40,329 nt of DNA from positions 1 through 40,329 of the forward strand of contig CAYLOP010000014.1 in the NCBI GenBank assembly GCA_964385305.1, read 5' to 3'. The translations under genes and the position numbers were made by a program. The number at the start of each line of letters is the position of its first letter. Position 1 is the stretch's first letter. The notes under the pieces are model-generated. The model searched no databases and was not told where the DNA came from. It saw nothing but the letters and a program-made list of their open reading frames with translations. Shown here in pieces: positions 33,193 to 40,329 of this stretch. The DNA comes from CAYLOP01 sp964385305. Lineage in GTDB: Bacteria > Chloroflexota > Anaerolineae > Anaerolineales > E44-bin32.

Positions 33193-33837
33193 TTATGGGC
33201 TATTGCGCTTGGAGTTGAATAGGAGTCGATGGTTGAGCTGGAGTTCCAGCAAGCAACCCATGAGCACGCCGATTGTGCCCAGTAGCTCCAGCCCCTCTTC
33301 CACCACAAACTCAACCTGCTGTAAGGTTGTTGGTAGCGGAAACAGGGCATGGCTGATGGCCTCCGCAGCTAGTGCGCCAGCAGCGTACACAATCAACCCG
33401 CCCAGGATCCAACTGCGCACCGACAGATCCCGATGAATAGCAGTCAGATAGTAGGCAGACACCATAAAAAACACCACAAAGAAAGGAGCGTAGATGACGA
33501 CCCATTTCGGAGGAATGGCTCGGTCGAGGATTTCATGCAGACGGGCGGCTTCGTCGAGAGAGATGAATAGGTAGATGGCACTGAAAGCAAGCCAGAAATA
33601 ACGCCAAAGTGAACGCTGGATTACACGCGCTCTTTCTACAAAGAAGATGAGCGACGCACATAACGCCACGGAGAACAGCAGGACGGTTGCGTACCAGGTC
33701 GGGATGTTGGCTTCGGCGTCTAGATCGAAACGCTCATGCACGCTCCAGGAGATGCTCCGAGGAAAGAAGTGCAATGCCAGTAGGGTGCATGTCAGGACGA
33801 CCAGTACCCAGAATAAGCCTCGCAGGCTCCGATCCAT
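33193..33837 (-). CDS. Unknown six-helix membrane protein with conserved-looking acidic and His residues in the membrane
   Basis: 214 residues, family not recognised. Six hydrophobic segments at about 7-25, 48-67, 79-95, 112-131, 143-162 and 183-199. Charged residues sit at helix ends or inside them: Asp95-Glu96 (FISLDEAARLHE, also His101-Glu102), Glu159 and His163 (AAEAISHAL), and Glu180, Glu181, Glu184 (VVEEGLELLGT). This kind of patterned Glu/His content is seen in ion, metal or proton-linked membrane enzymes and channels, but no family match can be claimed. Short soluble ends. It stands alone, with 175 bp to the methyltransferase gene upstream on the same strand. Confidence 0.8.
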   Translation of the reverse strand: MDRSLRGLFWVLVVLTCTLLALHFFPRSISWSVHERFDLDAEANIPTWYATVLLFSVALCASLIFFVERARVIQRSLWRYFWLAFSAIYLFISLDEAARLHEILDRAIPPKWVVIYAPFFVVFFMVSAYYLTAIHRDLSVRSWILGGLIVYAAGALAAEAISHALFPLPTTLQQVEFVVEEGLELLGTIGVLMGCLLELQLNHRLLFNSKRNSP

Positions 33838-34012
33838 CGCACCGCCTTTCGTATACCTATCAACTCAAGCGTAAAACCCCATCTCAGACTCACCTTACCA
33901 GCCATCTAACCCCACGACCAGCTAGACACAGCTTTCAAGACATTCGCTGGTTCGCGGTCTCAGAGAGTCAGACAGCCATGGGTCAGCAGATGCTTACGCA
34001 GATGCAGGGCGT

Positions 34013-34759
34013 CTACGGACGATTCTTCTGCATGATGTAGAAAGCCGACCCAATCCACCGTTTGTACATCTTGTAGAACGTCACCTCATCTCTTCGGCAG
34101 TTCAACGCACGTAGAATCGCCTCGTCGCCCGCGTATTTCTCCGACAGCCGCTCGAGGCAGGCCTCCAAGGGTCCGTAGTAATCATGCCACCAAACTTCTG
34201 ACGGCAGGGGCGTATACTCGAGCAGTGCGTAACCGTGCTCCGGGATGGATTGTATATAGTCTTCCGCGAAACGGGCAGTCTGATAAACGCCACCTCCCTG
34301 CGTGAACACACCCTCGGGCGGATTGCCCTCCAGCAAGGTGATGACGTGCACGACGAGAAACCCGCCCTCCACCAGCAATCGCCGCCAGGCCTGCAGCCCG
34401 GCTTCGAAGCCCATGAATTGGATCGACCCTTCCGACCAGAGGGCGTCGAAGCTCTCGCGTCGAAATCCCATGCTAACCATGGAGCCCAGGACGGGCTGGA
34501 CCCGGTCCCCAAGCCCTGCATGCCTGCATCGTTCCGCCAGCTCCTGCAGCGCGGCGGAGTCGATGTCGATGCCGACCACCTTCTCTGCGCCCAGTCTGGT
34601 CAGTTCCAAGGTTACGACCCCGCGCCCGCAGCCGATGTCGAGAATGCGCGGGCGGTGAAGGCCGGGGAGCATGCTGTAGGCCTCCCGCGTGTATTCGAGG
34701 CTCACGCGATCATCGGTTTGGATACTCTTGGTGATCTCGGCGGCGATCGAGGGTGCCAT
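34013..34759 (-). CDS. Class I SAM-dependent methyltransferase
   Basis: 248 residues. The SAM-binding motif I is ILDIGCGRG at 39-47, followed by VVGIDIDSAAL (motif II acidic residue), a VQPVLGSMVSMGF loop, FDALWSEGSIQFMGF as motif IV and WRRLLVEGGFLVVHV as motif V. The C-terminal 90 residues are aromatic-rich (SEVWWHDYYGPLEACLERL, VTFYKMYKRWIGSAFYIMQ) and probably form the substrate cap. Comparable to small-molecule methyltransferases of the UbiE/COQ5-like group; substrate unknown. No linked biosynthetic genes. Confidence 0.88.
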   Translation of the reverse strand: MAPSIAAEITKSIQTDDRVSLEYTREAYSMLPGLHRPRILDIGCGRGVVTLELTRLGAEKVVGIDIDSAALQELAERCRHAGLGDRVQPVLGSMVSMGFRRESFDALWSEGSIQFMGFEAGLQAWRRLLVEGGFLVVHVITLLEGNPPEGVFTQGGGVYQTARFAEDYIQSIPEHGYALLEYTPLPSEVWWHDYYGPLEACLERLSEKYAGDEAILRALNCRRDEVTFYKMYKRWIGSAFYIMQKNRP

Positions 34760-35460
34760 AGATACCTAACTCTCGTGACCTGTATCATAGACTGAAAGGA
34801 TGGAGATTATCCAGCTCAAGCATAAGCATAGCACGAACGAGCTATCTGTGAACAGCAGCGAGGCTAACAGGACCAGAAACTCGCCCTGTAGATTGGATCG
34901 ATCTATAAGGATCGAAGAACGAAAGGAGGTGGAGTGACATCAGGTCTGTAGTGCCACAAAGCAGATCCAGAAGGTCGCGCCTTCGTTTGCGAGATAGATT
35001 CACCCGACGCTGAGGACGGGGCGGAAGGAGAACCCGCCTCCCCAGGCCTGCAACACCCTGCAGATTGCGAGCATACCGGAAGTGTGGCGATCTGATGAAC
35101 ATCCCCGGACTTTCAGGCGTAAACATGGAGAGGTGGTATTTCCTCCCCTGAGTGAGCCATCCGCACCCATAATCCTCCTGACCAGGAGCGTGGTTATGGT
35201 CAGGAGTAAGAACTACTGTTCAGCCAGCCGGTGTTACGGCTCGATGATGTGTGAGGCCGAGAGGGCACGTATGCTGCGAACCCTCCCACCTGCCCGAAGT
35301 CGATGGCGGGGCCTGGTTTTCTGGCGTTGGTGCATCGCCCGCAGGTCAGCATTGGCGCTTGTCCGACTGGCTATGAACCGAAGACGAGATACATTGGCAA
35401 CTCCGGTCAACAGCCCTCCGTGGCAGAGGGATGGGGAGTGATCCCTCAGGCGTGATAATA
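34760..35460. other. About 700 bp without a recognised gene
   Basis: Between the divergent methyltransferase and L,D-transpeptidase genes. Open frames exist on both strands (for example minus 34842-35126 and plus 35082-35441), but they are Arg/Ser/Pro-rich and read like random translation, and none has a ribosome-binding site. The one clear structure is a perfect 9-bp inverted repeat, CTCCTGACC/GGTCAGGAG at 35175-35206 with a 14-nt loop. The region may hold a decayed gene or a non-coding RNA; I see no known RNA family signature. Confidence 0.4.
35175..35206. other. Inverted repeat in the non-coding region
   Basis: Perfect 9-bp arms CTCCTGACC and GGTCAGGAG separated by 14 nt. No T-run on either side, and it is more than 300 bp from the nearest gene, so it is unlikely to be a terminator for either neighbour. 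Confidence 0.4.
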
Positions 35461-35500
35461 TTTGCACTAACAAAGCCGAATTTGCCCTGACAAAGCGGTG
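35461..35500 (+). promoter_or_regulatory. Tandem operator-like repeats upstream of the L,D-transpeptidase gene
   Basis: Two direct copies of a 20-bp unit (35461-35480 and 35481-35500), 15 of 20 identical. Each contains the dyad TTTG-N6-CAAA (35461-35474 and 35481-35494). The centre-to-centre spacing of 20 bp is two helical turns, and the second copy covers the -35 box. This is the layout expected for a dimeric repressor or co-operative regulator. Confidence 0.55.
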
Positions 35501-35515
35501 GTCCGCGGATATAAT
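35487..35515 (+). promoter_or_regulatory. Strong sigma-70-type promoter of the L,D-transpeptidase gene
   Basis: CTGACA (35487-35492), a 17-bp spacer and TATAAT (35510-35515). Transcription should start near 35522, about three bases before the ATG at 35525, so the mRNA is probably leaderless. This is the best consensus promoter in the window. Confidence 0.75.
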
Positions 35516-35524
35516 ATTCAACTT

Positions 35525-36718
35525 ATGAGGAAAGTGACGTCGATTGCGATGCGAAACTGCAGGTTGATCGGAGCTTTAACGATCTGCGCCCTGGCACTGG
35601 TTACCACCGCCCACGCGGCGGAGGCTGACTCCGGTAGTGAGCCGTCCCCCGAGACCTACCCATCCGCGGATACCTGCACCTCACGCATGCAGCTCCGGCA
35701 CCCGGAGCGCTGCGTCTCTCCCAACGGCGGGAGCGAGCTCGCCGAACTTGCCGCGGGCGGCTATTATCCCGAGCGACCGCTGCCGACGGTCTCCATCGAC
35801 GGTAACTGGGGTTCGACCGATTTTACCTATCTGCGCGCAAGAGGCGAGGACGGGACCCCAGTGTATGCCAGCCTTGAAGATGCCATCCATGAGAAGAACG
35901 AATTCCGAACGGTGGAGCCAGGCTTTGTGTTCTTCTCGTACATCGACCGAATCAAGCAGGATGGGGTGACGATCTACATGATCGCCCCCGGAGTCTATAT
36001 TCGCAACAAGGGCGTCAGCCCAATCGCCATACCGTACTTCCAAGGCCTTGCCTTCAGCCGCACGCCGGATCGCCCCTTCGCCTGGGTCATGAACCGCGCG
36101 CAGGCTCGCATCGCCCCTGGCTCCGACCAGCCCAAAACCGATCATTGGTTCAACCGTTACGATGTGGTCTGGATTTATGATGTGCAGCGTGTGGGAAGTT
36201 GGGATTGGTACATGGTGGGTCCAGGTTTGTGGATCGAACAGCGCCTGATCGCCAAGCTCGAGCCCGATCCAGTGCGACCCGCGGGGGTTGGGGCAGACCG
36301 CTGGATCTCGGTGAACCTGTACGAGCAAACGCTGGGCGTGTACGAAGATGGTCAACTTGTTTATGCCACGCTTGTATCCAGCGGCATCGGCGGCTGGTGG
36401 ACCCAGCCAGGCGTTTTCCAGGTATACGACAAGCTAGAGGCCGACCCGATGATGGGGGCCTTCGAAGCTGACCGTTCCGACTTTTACTATCTCGAAGATG
36501 TGCCCTGGATCCTCTATTACGATGAAGAGCGCGCCTTGCACGGCGCATATTGGCACAACGGCTTTGGGTATCCACGTTCTCACGGTTGCGTAAACCTCTC
36601 CATGGCCGACTCACACTGGCTCTACGAATGGGCCGATAAGGGAACGTGGGTGTACGTCTTCGATCCCAGCGGGAAGACACCTACCGACGCCGAAGTCTAT
36701 GGGCCTGGGGGCGTATAA
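35525..36718 (+). CDS. Secreted L,D-transpeptidase (YkuD domain)
   Basis: 397 residues from ATG 35525; an earlier in-frame GTG at 35498 would precede the promoter's -10 box and is rejected. Sec signal peptide ending near THAAEA, without a lipobox Cys. Residues 75-250 form an unassigned N-terminal domain (FTYLRARGEDGTPVYASLED), reminiscent of SH3-like wall-binding modules. The YkuD catalytic domain starts at about 258 (WISVNLYEQTLGVYEDGQLVYA). The active site is intact: HGAYWHNGFGY and SHGCVNLS, with Cys355 as nucleophile. Such enzymes make 3-3 peptidoglycan cross-links or attach proteins to the wall. Its presence points to a peptidoglycan layer, or to an amended use of the fold if the host lacks one. 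Expressed from its own strong promoter. Confidence 0.92.
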   Translation: MRKVTSIAMRNCRLIGALTICALALVTTAHAAEADSGSEPSPETYPSADTCTSRMQLRHPERCVSPNGGSELAELAAGGYYPERPLPTVSIDGNWGSTDFTYLRARGEDGTPVYASLEDAIHEKNEFRTVEPGFVFFSYIDRIKQDGVTIYMIAPGVYIRNKGVSPIAIPYFQGLAFSRTPDRPFAWVMNRAQARIAPGSDQPKTDHWFNRYDVVWIYDVQRVGSWDWYMVGPGLWIEQRLIAKLEPDPVRPAGVGADRWISVNLYEQTLGVYEDGQLVYATLVSSGIGGWWTQPGVFQVYDKLEADPMMGAFEADRSDFYYLEDVPWILYYDEERALHGAYWHNGFGYPRSHGCVNLSMADSHWLYEWADKGTWVYVFDPSGKTPTDAEVYGPGGV

Positions 36719-36853
36719 GCCCCACCACGGCCCTGACATGTTTGTTACAGCCTCCTCCTATGGCGTACTAGCTTAGTGGTACCAAAGTACTCTGCTCAGT
36801 GATTCGGCCAGATTCTACAATGGTCTTGAGTAGACACCTGGTGTGCTTCATCA

Positions 36854-36873
36854 AGGGAGGAGATAAATTCCCT
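36854..36873 (+). promoter_or_regulatory. Ribosome-binding site inside a small hairpin
   Basis: AGGGA and TCCCT pair over 10 nt, and the ATG at 36874 follows the stem directly. The stem takes in the 5' part of GGGAGGAG, leaving GGAG in the loop. The linear distance from GGAGG to ATG is long (about 13 nt), and folding would shorten it. It may tune translation; the stem has only 5 bp. Confidence 0.35.
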
Positions 36874-37236
36874 ATGTATGCATCGAATGAACTGCTGTAC
36901 CCTCCTCATGTGACTCTGCGATTACGAAACGCTCGTGGTGAAGCCTGGCAAGAGCTTGTCGACCGTGTTACATGCTTGCCGCAAGACACCCTCGAGCAAC
37001 TGGCCTTTTCCCTGATGATGATTCGACTGGATGGATGCCTGCGTTGCGAAACGGATTCGTACCGCGCCATGCGCGGCTGCACGGCTTGTTCACGTCAGAC
37101 GTTGCGGCGTTTCAAAGGCTCGGATCAGGAACTTCTCCATCGTTATGATGAAGCATTTGAGGAGGTGTACGCTCACCTTGGCGAGCAACCTGTGATCCAC
37201 ATCCTGGAAGAAGCGCCTTCAGCCAGGGCGGCGTAA
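36874..37236 (+). CDS. Small conserved-looking Cys-rich protein of unknown function
   Basis: 120 residues. ATG 36874 is favoured over the in-frame upstream starts because it follows GGGAGGAG and opens a well-formed sequence (MYASNELLYPPHVTLRLRN). Four cysteines form CxxC-x10-CxxC: Cys55/Cys58 (GCLRCETD) and Cys69/Cys72 (GCTACSRQ), a likely zinc or Fe-S knuckle, flanked by two helices (WQELVDRVTCLPQDTLEQLAF-like and ELLHRYDEAFEEVYAHL). Cys34 is extra. No membrane helix. A classic terminator follows. It precedes a truncated Fe-S oxidoreductase, with which it may once have formed an operon. I do not recognise the family by name. Confidence 0.75.
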   Translation: MYASNELLYPPHVTLRLRNARGEAWQELVDRVTCLPQDTLEQLAFSLMMIRLDGCLRCETDSYRAMRGCTACSRQTLRRFKGSDQELLHRYDEAFEEVYAHLGEQPVIHILEEAPSARAA

Positions 37237-37261
37237 GATACAGCCTTTATTTTCGCATGTG

Positions 37262-37290
37262 AACTCGGCGGACCTTCGCCGAGTTTTTTT
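37262..37290 (+). terminator. Intrinsic terminator after the Cys-rich gene
   Basis: Perfect 9-bp stem AACTCGGCG/CGCCGAGTT with a 6-nt loop followed by an unbroken run of seven T. It lies 25 bp after the stop and 18 bp before the truncated oxidoreductase frame, so transcription from upstream would not enter that frame. Confidence 0.9.
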
Positions 37291-37307
37291 ATCCCTGAGA
37301 ACTTCGC

Positions 37308-38537
37308 TTGTACAATTTGGGCGGAAGCCACCCCGATGGGCAGACGCGCGCCTTCAGCGTCCTGCATGGCATGGTCGCCTGGGGGTTCACCTACTACCTG
37401 CTGGTGAACCTTGGAGATGTCATGCAAGGTTACATGCCCAACTACTGGTTCTTGGGTGAGGGGTGGGTGGGGGATCTGTACCGCCTGGGTGCTGACGTGC
37501 TCAGCGTGAGCGCACTTGTCGGCATGTTGGCTCTGCTTGGAAGGCGCTACGTTTTCCGCGCACCTGAGCTTACCGCACGCGAGCGCACACCGCTTCACCC
37601 GAAAGCCCGCCGCGGCATTCGGCGTGATTCGGCCATTGTTGGTATTTTCATCCTGCTGCACGTGGGGGCGCGCTTCTTGGGACAGAGTTTCCATCTTGCG
37701 GCGGAGGGGACGGATCCTTGGCAGCCTTTCGCCTCAACCCTCGCGCCGCTCGGGGCGGGTTCGATGCGTCCGGCGACGCTCACTATTACGCAGCACGTGG
37801 CCTGGTGGTTTGCGCTCGGACTCATCCTGGCGTTTGTCCCCTATTTCCTCTATTCAAAACACCTCCACCTTTTTATGGCGCCAATCAGCTTCCTACTCCT
37901 CCCCGAGCGGCGCTCGATGGGTGCGCTCGACCCCCCGGATTTCGAAGATGAGAGCGTTGAGCAATTCGGCGCAGAGCGTTTGGAGCACCTATCCTGGAAT
38001 GCACTCCTCGACGCTTACGCCTGCATCATGTGCAACCGCTGTCAGGACGCCTGCCCCGCCTACACCACCGGCAAGGTGCTTTCTCCAGCCGCGTTGGAGA
38101 TCAACAAACGTTACTTCCTCAATCAGGAGGGCGGTCGGTTGGCCGCCGGCGAATCCAGCAGCCAGCCGCTGATGGCGTTCGCCATCCCGGAGGAGGCCAT
38201 CTGGGCGTGCACGACTTGCGGCGCTTGCATCGAGATCTGCCCTGTCGGGAACGAGCCGATGCGGGATATCCTCGAGAACCGCCGCCATCTCGTGCTCATG
38301 GAAAACGCCTTCCCCAAGCAGCTTCAGACTGCCTTCCGTGGCATGGAGCGCACCGCCAATCCATGGAACATCCCACCCGAGGAGCGCCTGGTGTGGGCGG
38401 AAGGGCTCGAGGTACCCACGGTGGTTGAGAACCCCGCTCCAGAAATGCTATGGTGGGCGGGTTGCGCGCTGCACCCCGAGGAAATTTCGAGGGGCTTAGC
38501 GGGACTGGGGTGTCTAACGCGTTCATCATACCAATAA
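37308..38537 (+). pseudogene. HdrD/GlpC-like membrane Fe-S oxidoreductase, truncated at both ends
   Basis: 409-codon open frame with only a TTG as first possible start and no ribosome-binding site. Homology to the family begins near residue 13 (TRAFSVLHGMVAWGFTYYLLVN). Intact relatives have an extra N-terminal membrane segment. Five or so membrane helices (20-35, 60-78, 110-128, 162-183) with His118, His129, His163, His185 and His187 suggest a cytochrome-b-like haem part. Two [4Fe-4S] motifs are complete: Cys239/242/245/249 and Cys301/304/307/311. The frame then enters the first CCG domain (EMLWWAGCA) and breaks off into LHPEEISRG and a stop. About 200 C-terminal residues with the CCG catalytic domains are missing. 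I call it a broken gene; a functional membrane fragment is less likely. Confidence 0.72.
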
Positions 38538-38724
38538 GGAGGGAAAGTCTTCACGGCGGTGCTACCTGTCTCAACAAGCAAGATCTTCCTGTCCTGGTGC
38601 CCTTCGGCCAGCAAGGCCATGATGAAGGACAGAAGCTCATTCATTGCGGGTTTTGATATCATCGTCATGTGGTCTAATAAATAGATTAGAATGATGGCAA
38701 TGAAAGAACGAGGAGGAAGGTTGT
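38538..38724. other. 187-bp junction between the broken oxidoreductase and lpd
   Basis: The oxidoreductase homology stops near 38460 and the sequence to about 38660 matches nothing I recognise. A minus-strand frame crossing it (38324-38668, MTMISKPAMNELLSFIMAL at its start) looks partly protein-like and could be a piece of an inverted or inserted gene. The right part contains possible promoter elements for lpd: TTGATA (38653-38658), 16 bp, TAATAA (38675-38680). Confidence 0.4.
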
Positions 38725-40122
38725 ATGACCGAGTATGATGTCATCGTCATTGGTGCTGGTCCGGGCGGGTATGTGTGTGCTATTCGTGCGGCTCAATTAG
38801 GGTTGAAGACCGCAGTTGTGGAGAAGGAGTTCCTGGGAGGTGTGTGTTTGAACATCGGCTGCATTCCTTCGAAGGCGCTTCTGAAGAACGCCGAAGTTGC
38901 GCATACCCTGCGTGAACGAGGCAAGGAATTCGGATTCGAGGTCAAGGGGCTGAAGCTCGATTTCAGCGCGGCCGTGAAGCGCAGCCGACGTGTCTCCGGA
39001 CGTCTCACCAAGGGCGTCGGGTTCCTGATGAAGAAGAACAAGGTCGACGTGCACATGGGCGCCGCCGTTCTCAAGGACGCTCACACCCTTGGAGTGACCG
39101 GCGAGGATGGCTCGAAAAAGACATTGACGGCGAAGAACATTGTGATCGCCACCGGCGCGACACCTTTTGTGATCCCGGGCGTGGAGATCGACGGTGAGCA
39201 CGTCGTCACATACCGTGAGGCAATCTTGCAGGAGAATCTACCCAGGTCGGTGATCATCGTCGGCGCGGGCGCCATCGGCCTGGAATTCGCAACAGTTTGG
39301 AGCGCCTATGGCGCGGAGGTCACGATCGTCGAGATGCTGCCGAACATCGCACCGCTTGAGGACGAGGAGGTCAGCGCGGAGCTGGCCAAAGCCTTCAAGC
39401 AGCGCGGCGTGAATGTGATGACCGACACCAAAGTGGAGGGCATTGAGACCCTCAAGGCCAAGGTGAAGGTCAAGGTGAGCGGATCAGATGGCGAGCAGAC
39501 CCTGGACGCCGAACAGGCCCTGATGGCGATCGGCTTCAAGCCCAACAGCGCCGGATTGGGGCTTGAGGCAGCGGGCGTGAAGCTGAGCGAACGCGGCATG
39601 GTCGAGATCGATGAACGCATGGCGACTAATATTTCTGGGGTGTGGGCCATCGGAGACGTGACAGGTAAGCTGATGCTGGCGCATGTAGCTTCCACTATGG
39701 GAATCATATGCGCCGAGAACATCGCTGGCGCAGACACGATCACGTTGGATTACGAGATGATGCCGCGCGCCACGTACAGCCAGCCACAGGTGGCTTCCTT
39801 CGGCCTTACCGAAGCGCAAGCCAAGGAGCGCGGATTTGAGGTCAAGGTGGGGCGCTTCCCTTTCCAGGCCAACGGCAAGGCACTCGGTCTGGGGGATTAT
39901 GCCGGCTGGGTGAAACTGGTTACCGACGCCAAGTACGGCGAGATCCTCGGCGCGCACATGATCGGACCCGAGGTGACGGAGTTGCTGCCGGAGCTCACGC
40001 TGGCGCAGATGATGGAGCTCACACCAGCTGAGATCGCACGTAATGTGCATGCCCATCCAACGTTGAGCGAGGTGCTCATGGAAGCCGCCCATGACGTGGA
40101 AGGGCACGTTATTAATATGTGA
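38725..40122 (+). CDS. lpdA: Dihydrolipoyl dehydrogenase (E3)
   Basis: FAD enzyme that re-oxidises dihydrolipoamide in 2-oxo-acid dehydrogenase complexes or the glycine cleavage system. 465 residues, ATG after a strong GAGGAGGAAGG. FAD-binding IGAGPGGYVCAIRAAQ at 9-24, the redox-active disulfide Cys41/Cys46 in GGVCLNIGCIPSKALL, NAD-binding VGAGAIGLEFATVW near 181, the second FAD motif WAIGDVTGKLMLAHVA near 311, and the catalytic His-Glu pair in HAHPTLSE (His444, Glu449). All family sites are intact. No E1/E2 or glycine cleavage genes are in the window, so its complex cannot be named. Confidence 0.97.
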   Translation: MTEYDVIVIGAGPGGYVCAIRAAQLGLKTAVVEKEFLGGVCLNIGCIPSKALLKNAEVAHTLRERGKEFGFEVKGLKLDFSAAVKRSRRVSGRLTKGVGFLMKKNKVDVHMGAAVLKDAHTLGVTGEDGSKKTLTAKNIVIATGATPFVIPGVEIDGEHVVTYREAILQENLPRSVIIVGAGAIGLEFATVWSAYGAEVTIVEMLPNIAPLEDEEVSAELAKAFKQRGVNVMTDTKVEGIETLKAKVKVKVSGSDGEQTLDAEQALMAIGFKPNSAGLGLEAAGVKLSERGMVEIDERMATNISGVWAIGDVTGKLMLAHVASTMGIICAENIAGADTITLDYEMMPRATYSQPQVASFGLTEAQAKERGFEVKVGRFPFQANGKALGLGDYAGWVKLVTDAKYGEILGAHMIGPEVTELLPELTLAQMMELTPAEIARNVHAHPTLSEVLMEAAHDVEGHVINM

Positions 40123-40147
40123 TCGCTTATGAAAATGTAAACGATTA

Positions 40148-40171
40148 CGTCGCGCAGTTTTCTGCGCGACG
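40148..40171 (+). terminator. Hairpin terminator after lpdA
   Basis: Perfect 10-bp stem CGTCGCGCAG/CTGCGCGACG with a TTTT loop, 25 bp after the lpdA stop, followed by GTGTTATT. The T-run is short. The remaining 150 bp to the window edge hold no recognisable gene. Confidence 0.65.
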
Positions 40172-40329
40172 GTGTTATTAAAACTGACTGGGGTTCGTTG
40201 CACAGTTTGAGCATGTACAAGCCTCGTTATGTAGAAACTGAAAGGGTTTATTCCACAACCAGGTTGATTTTAGCTGTTAGGAGCAGCTGAAAAGCGAACC
40301 GATTTTCGCTTCAAAGGTGAACTCCGAAA

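Noticed and set aside
33045..33222. Short plus-strand frame with GGGAGG before its ATG
   Set aside because: 58 codons, runs antisense into the membrane protein gene and shows no domain or composition signal; chance ribosome-binding match likely.
35082..35441. Plus-strand 119-codon frame in the long gap
   Set aside because: Arg/Ser/Pro-rich, no ribosome-binding site, contains the inverted repeat; reads like random translation.
1..40329. CRISPR array, tRNA or rRNA genes, integrase or intact transposase
   Set aside because: No regularly spaced repeats, no tRNA T-arm-like signature with a matching fold, no rRNA core sequence and no transposase motifs were seen on reading both strands.

Overview
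The window looks like a piece of a chromosome from a Chloroflexota bacterium of the Anaerolineae type. This is inferred from the protein style: lipoproteins with Thr/Pro-rich linkers followed by an NBR1-like Ig domain, a membrane-anchored LysM protein with the same kind of linker, and a heterodisulfide-reductase-like membrane Fe-S protein. No rRNA, tRNA, CRISPR array, integrase or intact transposase was seen.

Positions 1-17100 lie almost wholly on the minus strand and are mostly housekeeping. In transcription order: two paralogous NBR1-Ig lipoproteins, DNA polymerase I, a large TPR protein, the c-di-AMP cyclase cdaA, its YbbR-domain partner cdaR, the ribosome-assembly GTPase der, signal peptidase I, a small YgiT-type zinc protein, a receiver-GAF-degenerate histidine-kinase protein, a duplicated-module unknown protein, a collapsed triosephosphate isomerase gene, and comEC. 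The comEC gene runs off the left edge, and its metallo-beta-lactamase domain lacks the metal-binding motif.

Positions 17300-32700 hold miaB (minus), a lipoprotein esterase and a LysM protein (plus), queG and a GltD-like oxidoreductase (minus), a MacA/MacB-like three-gene efflux operon (plus), then uvrA and two zinc-ribbon proteins of unknown function (minus).

Positions 32700-38700 look like a region in flux. They contain long non-coding stretches, a start-less open frame, an unknown six-helix membrane protein, a methyltransferase, an L,D-transpeptidase with a well-formed promoter and tandem operator-like repeats, a Cys-rich conserved small protein, and an Fe-S/cytochrome-like oxidoreductase truncated at both ends. 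Dihydrolipoyl dehydrogenase (lpd) closes the window.

The most interesting signals are: (i) a dispersed nested-hairpin repeat present in two diverged copies (27247-27294 and 32793-32849); (ii) two tandem TTTG-N6-CAAA sites exactly 20 bp apart overlapping the -35 of the L,D-transpeptidase promoter; (iii) three genes (lepB, miaB, L,D-transpeptidase) whose -10 box lies 7-9 nt before the start codon, suggesting leaderless mRNAs; (iv) degenerate catalytic sites in ComEC and in the GAF sensor; (v) tpiA reduced to its two ends. I did not find a clear new defence or biosynthetic system.
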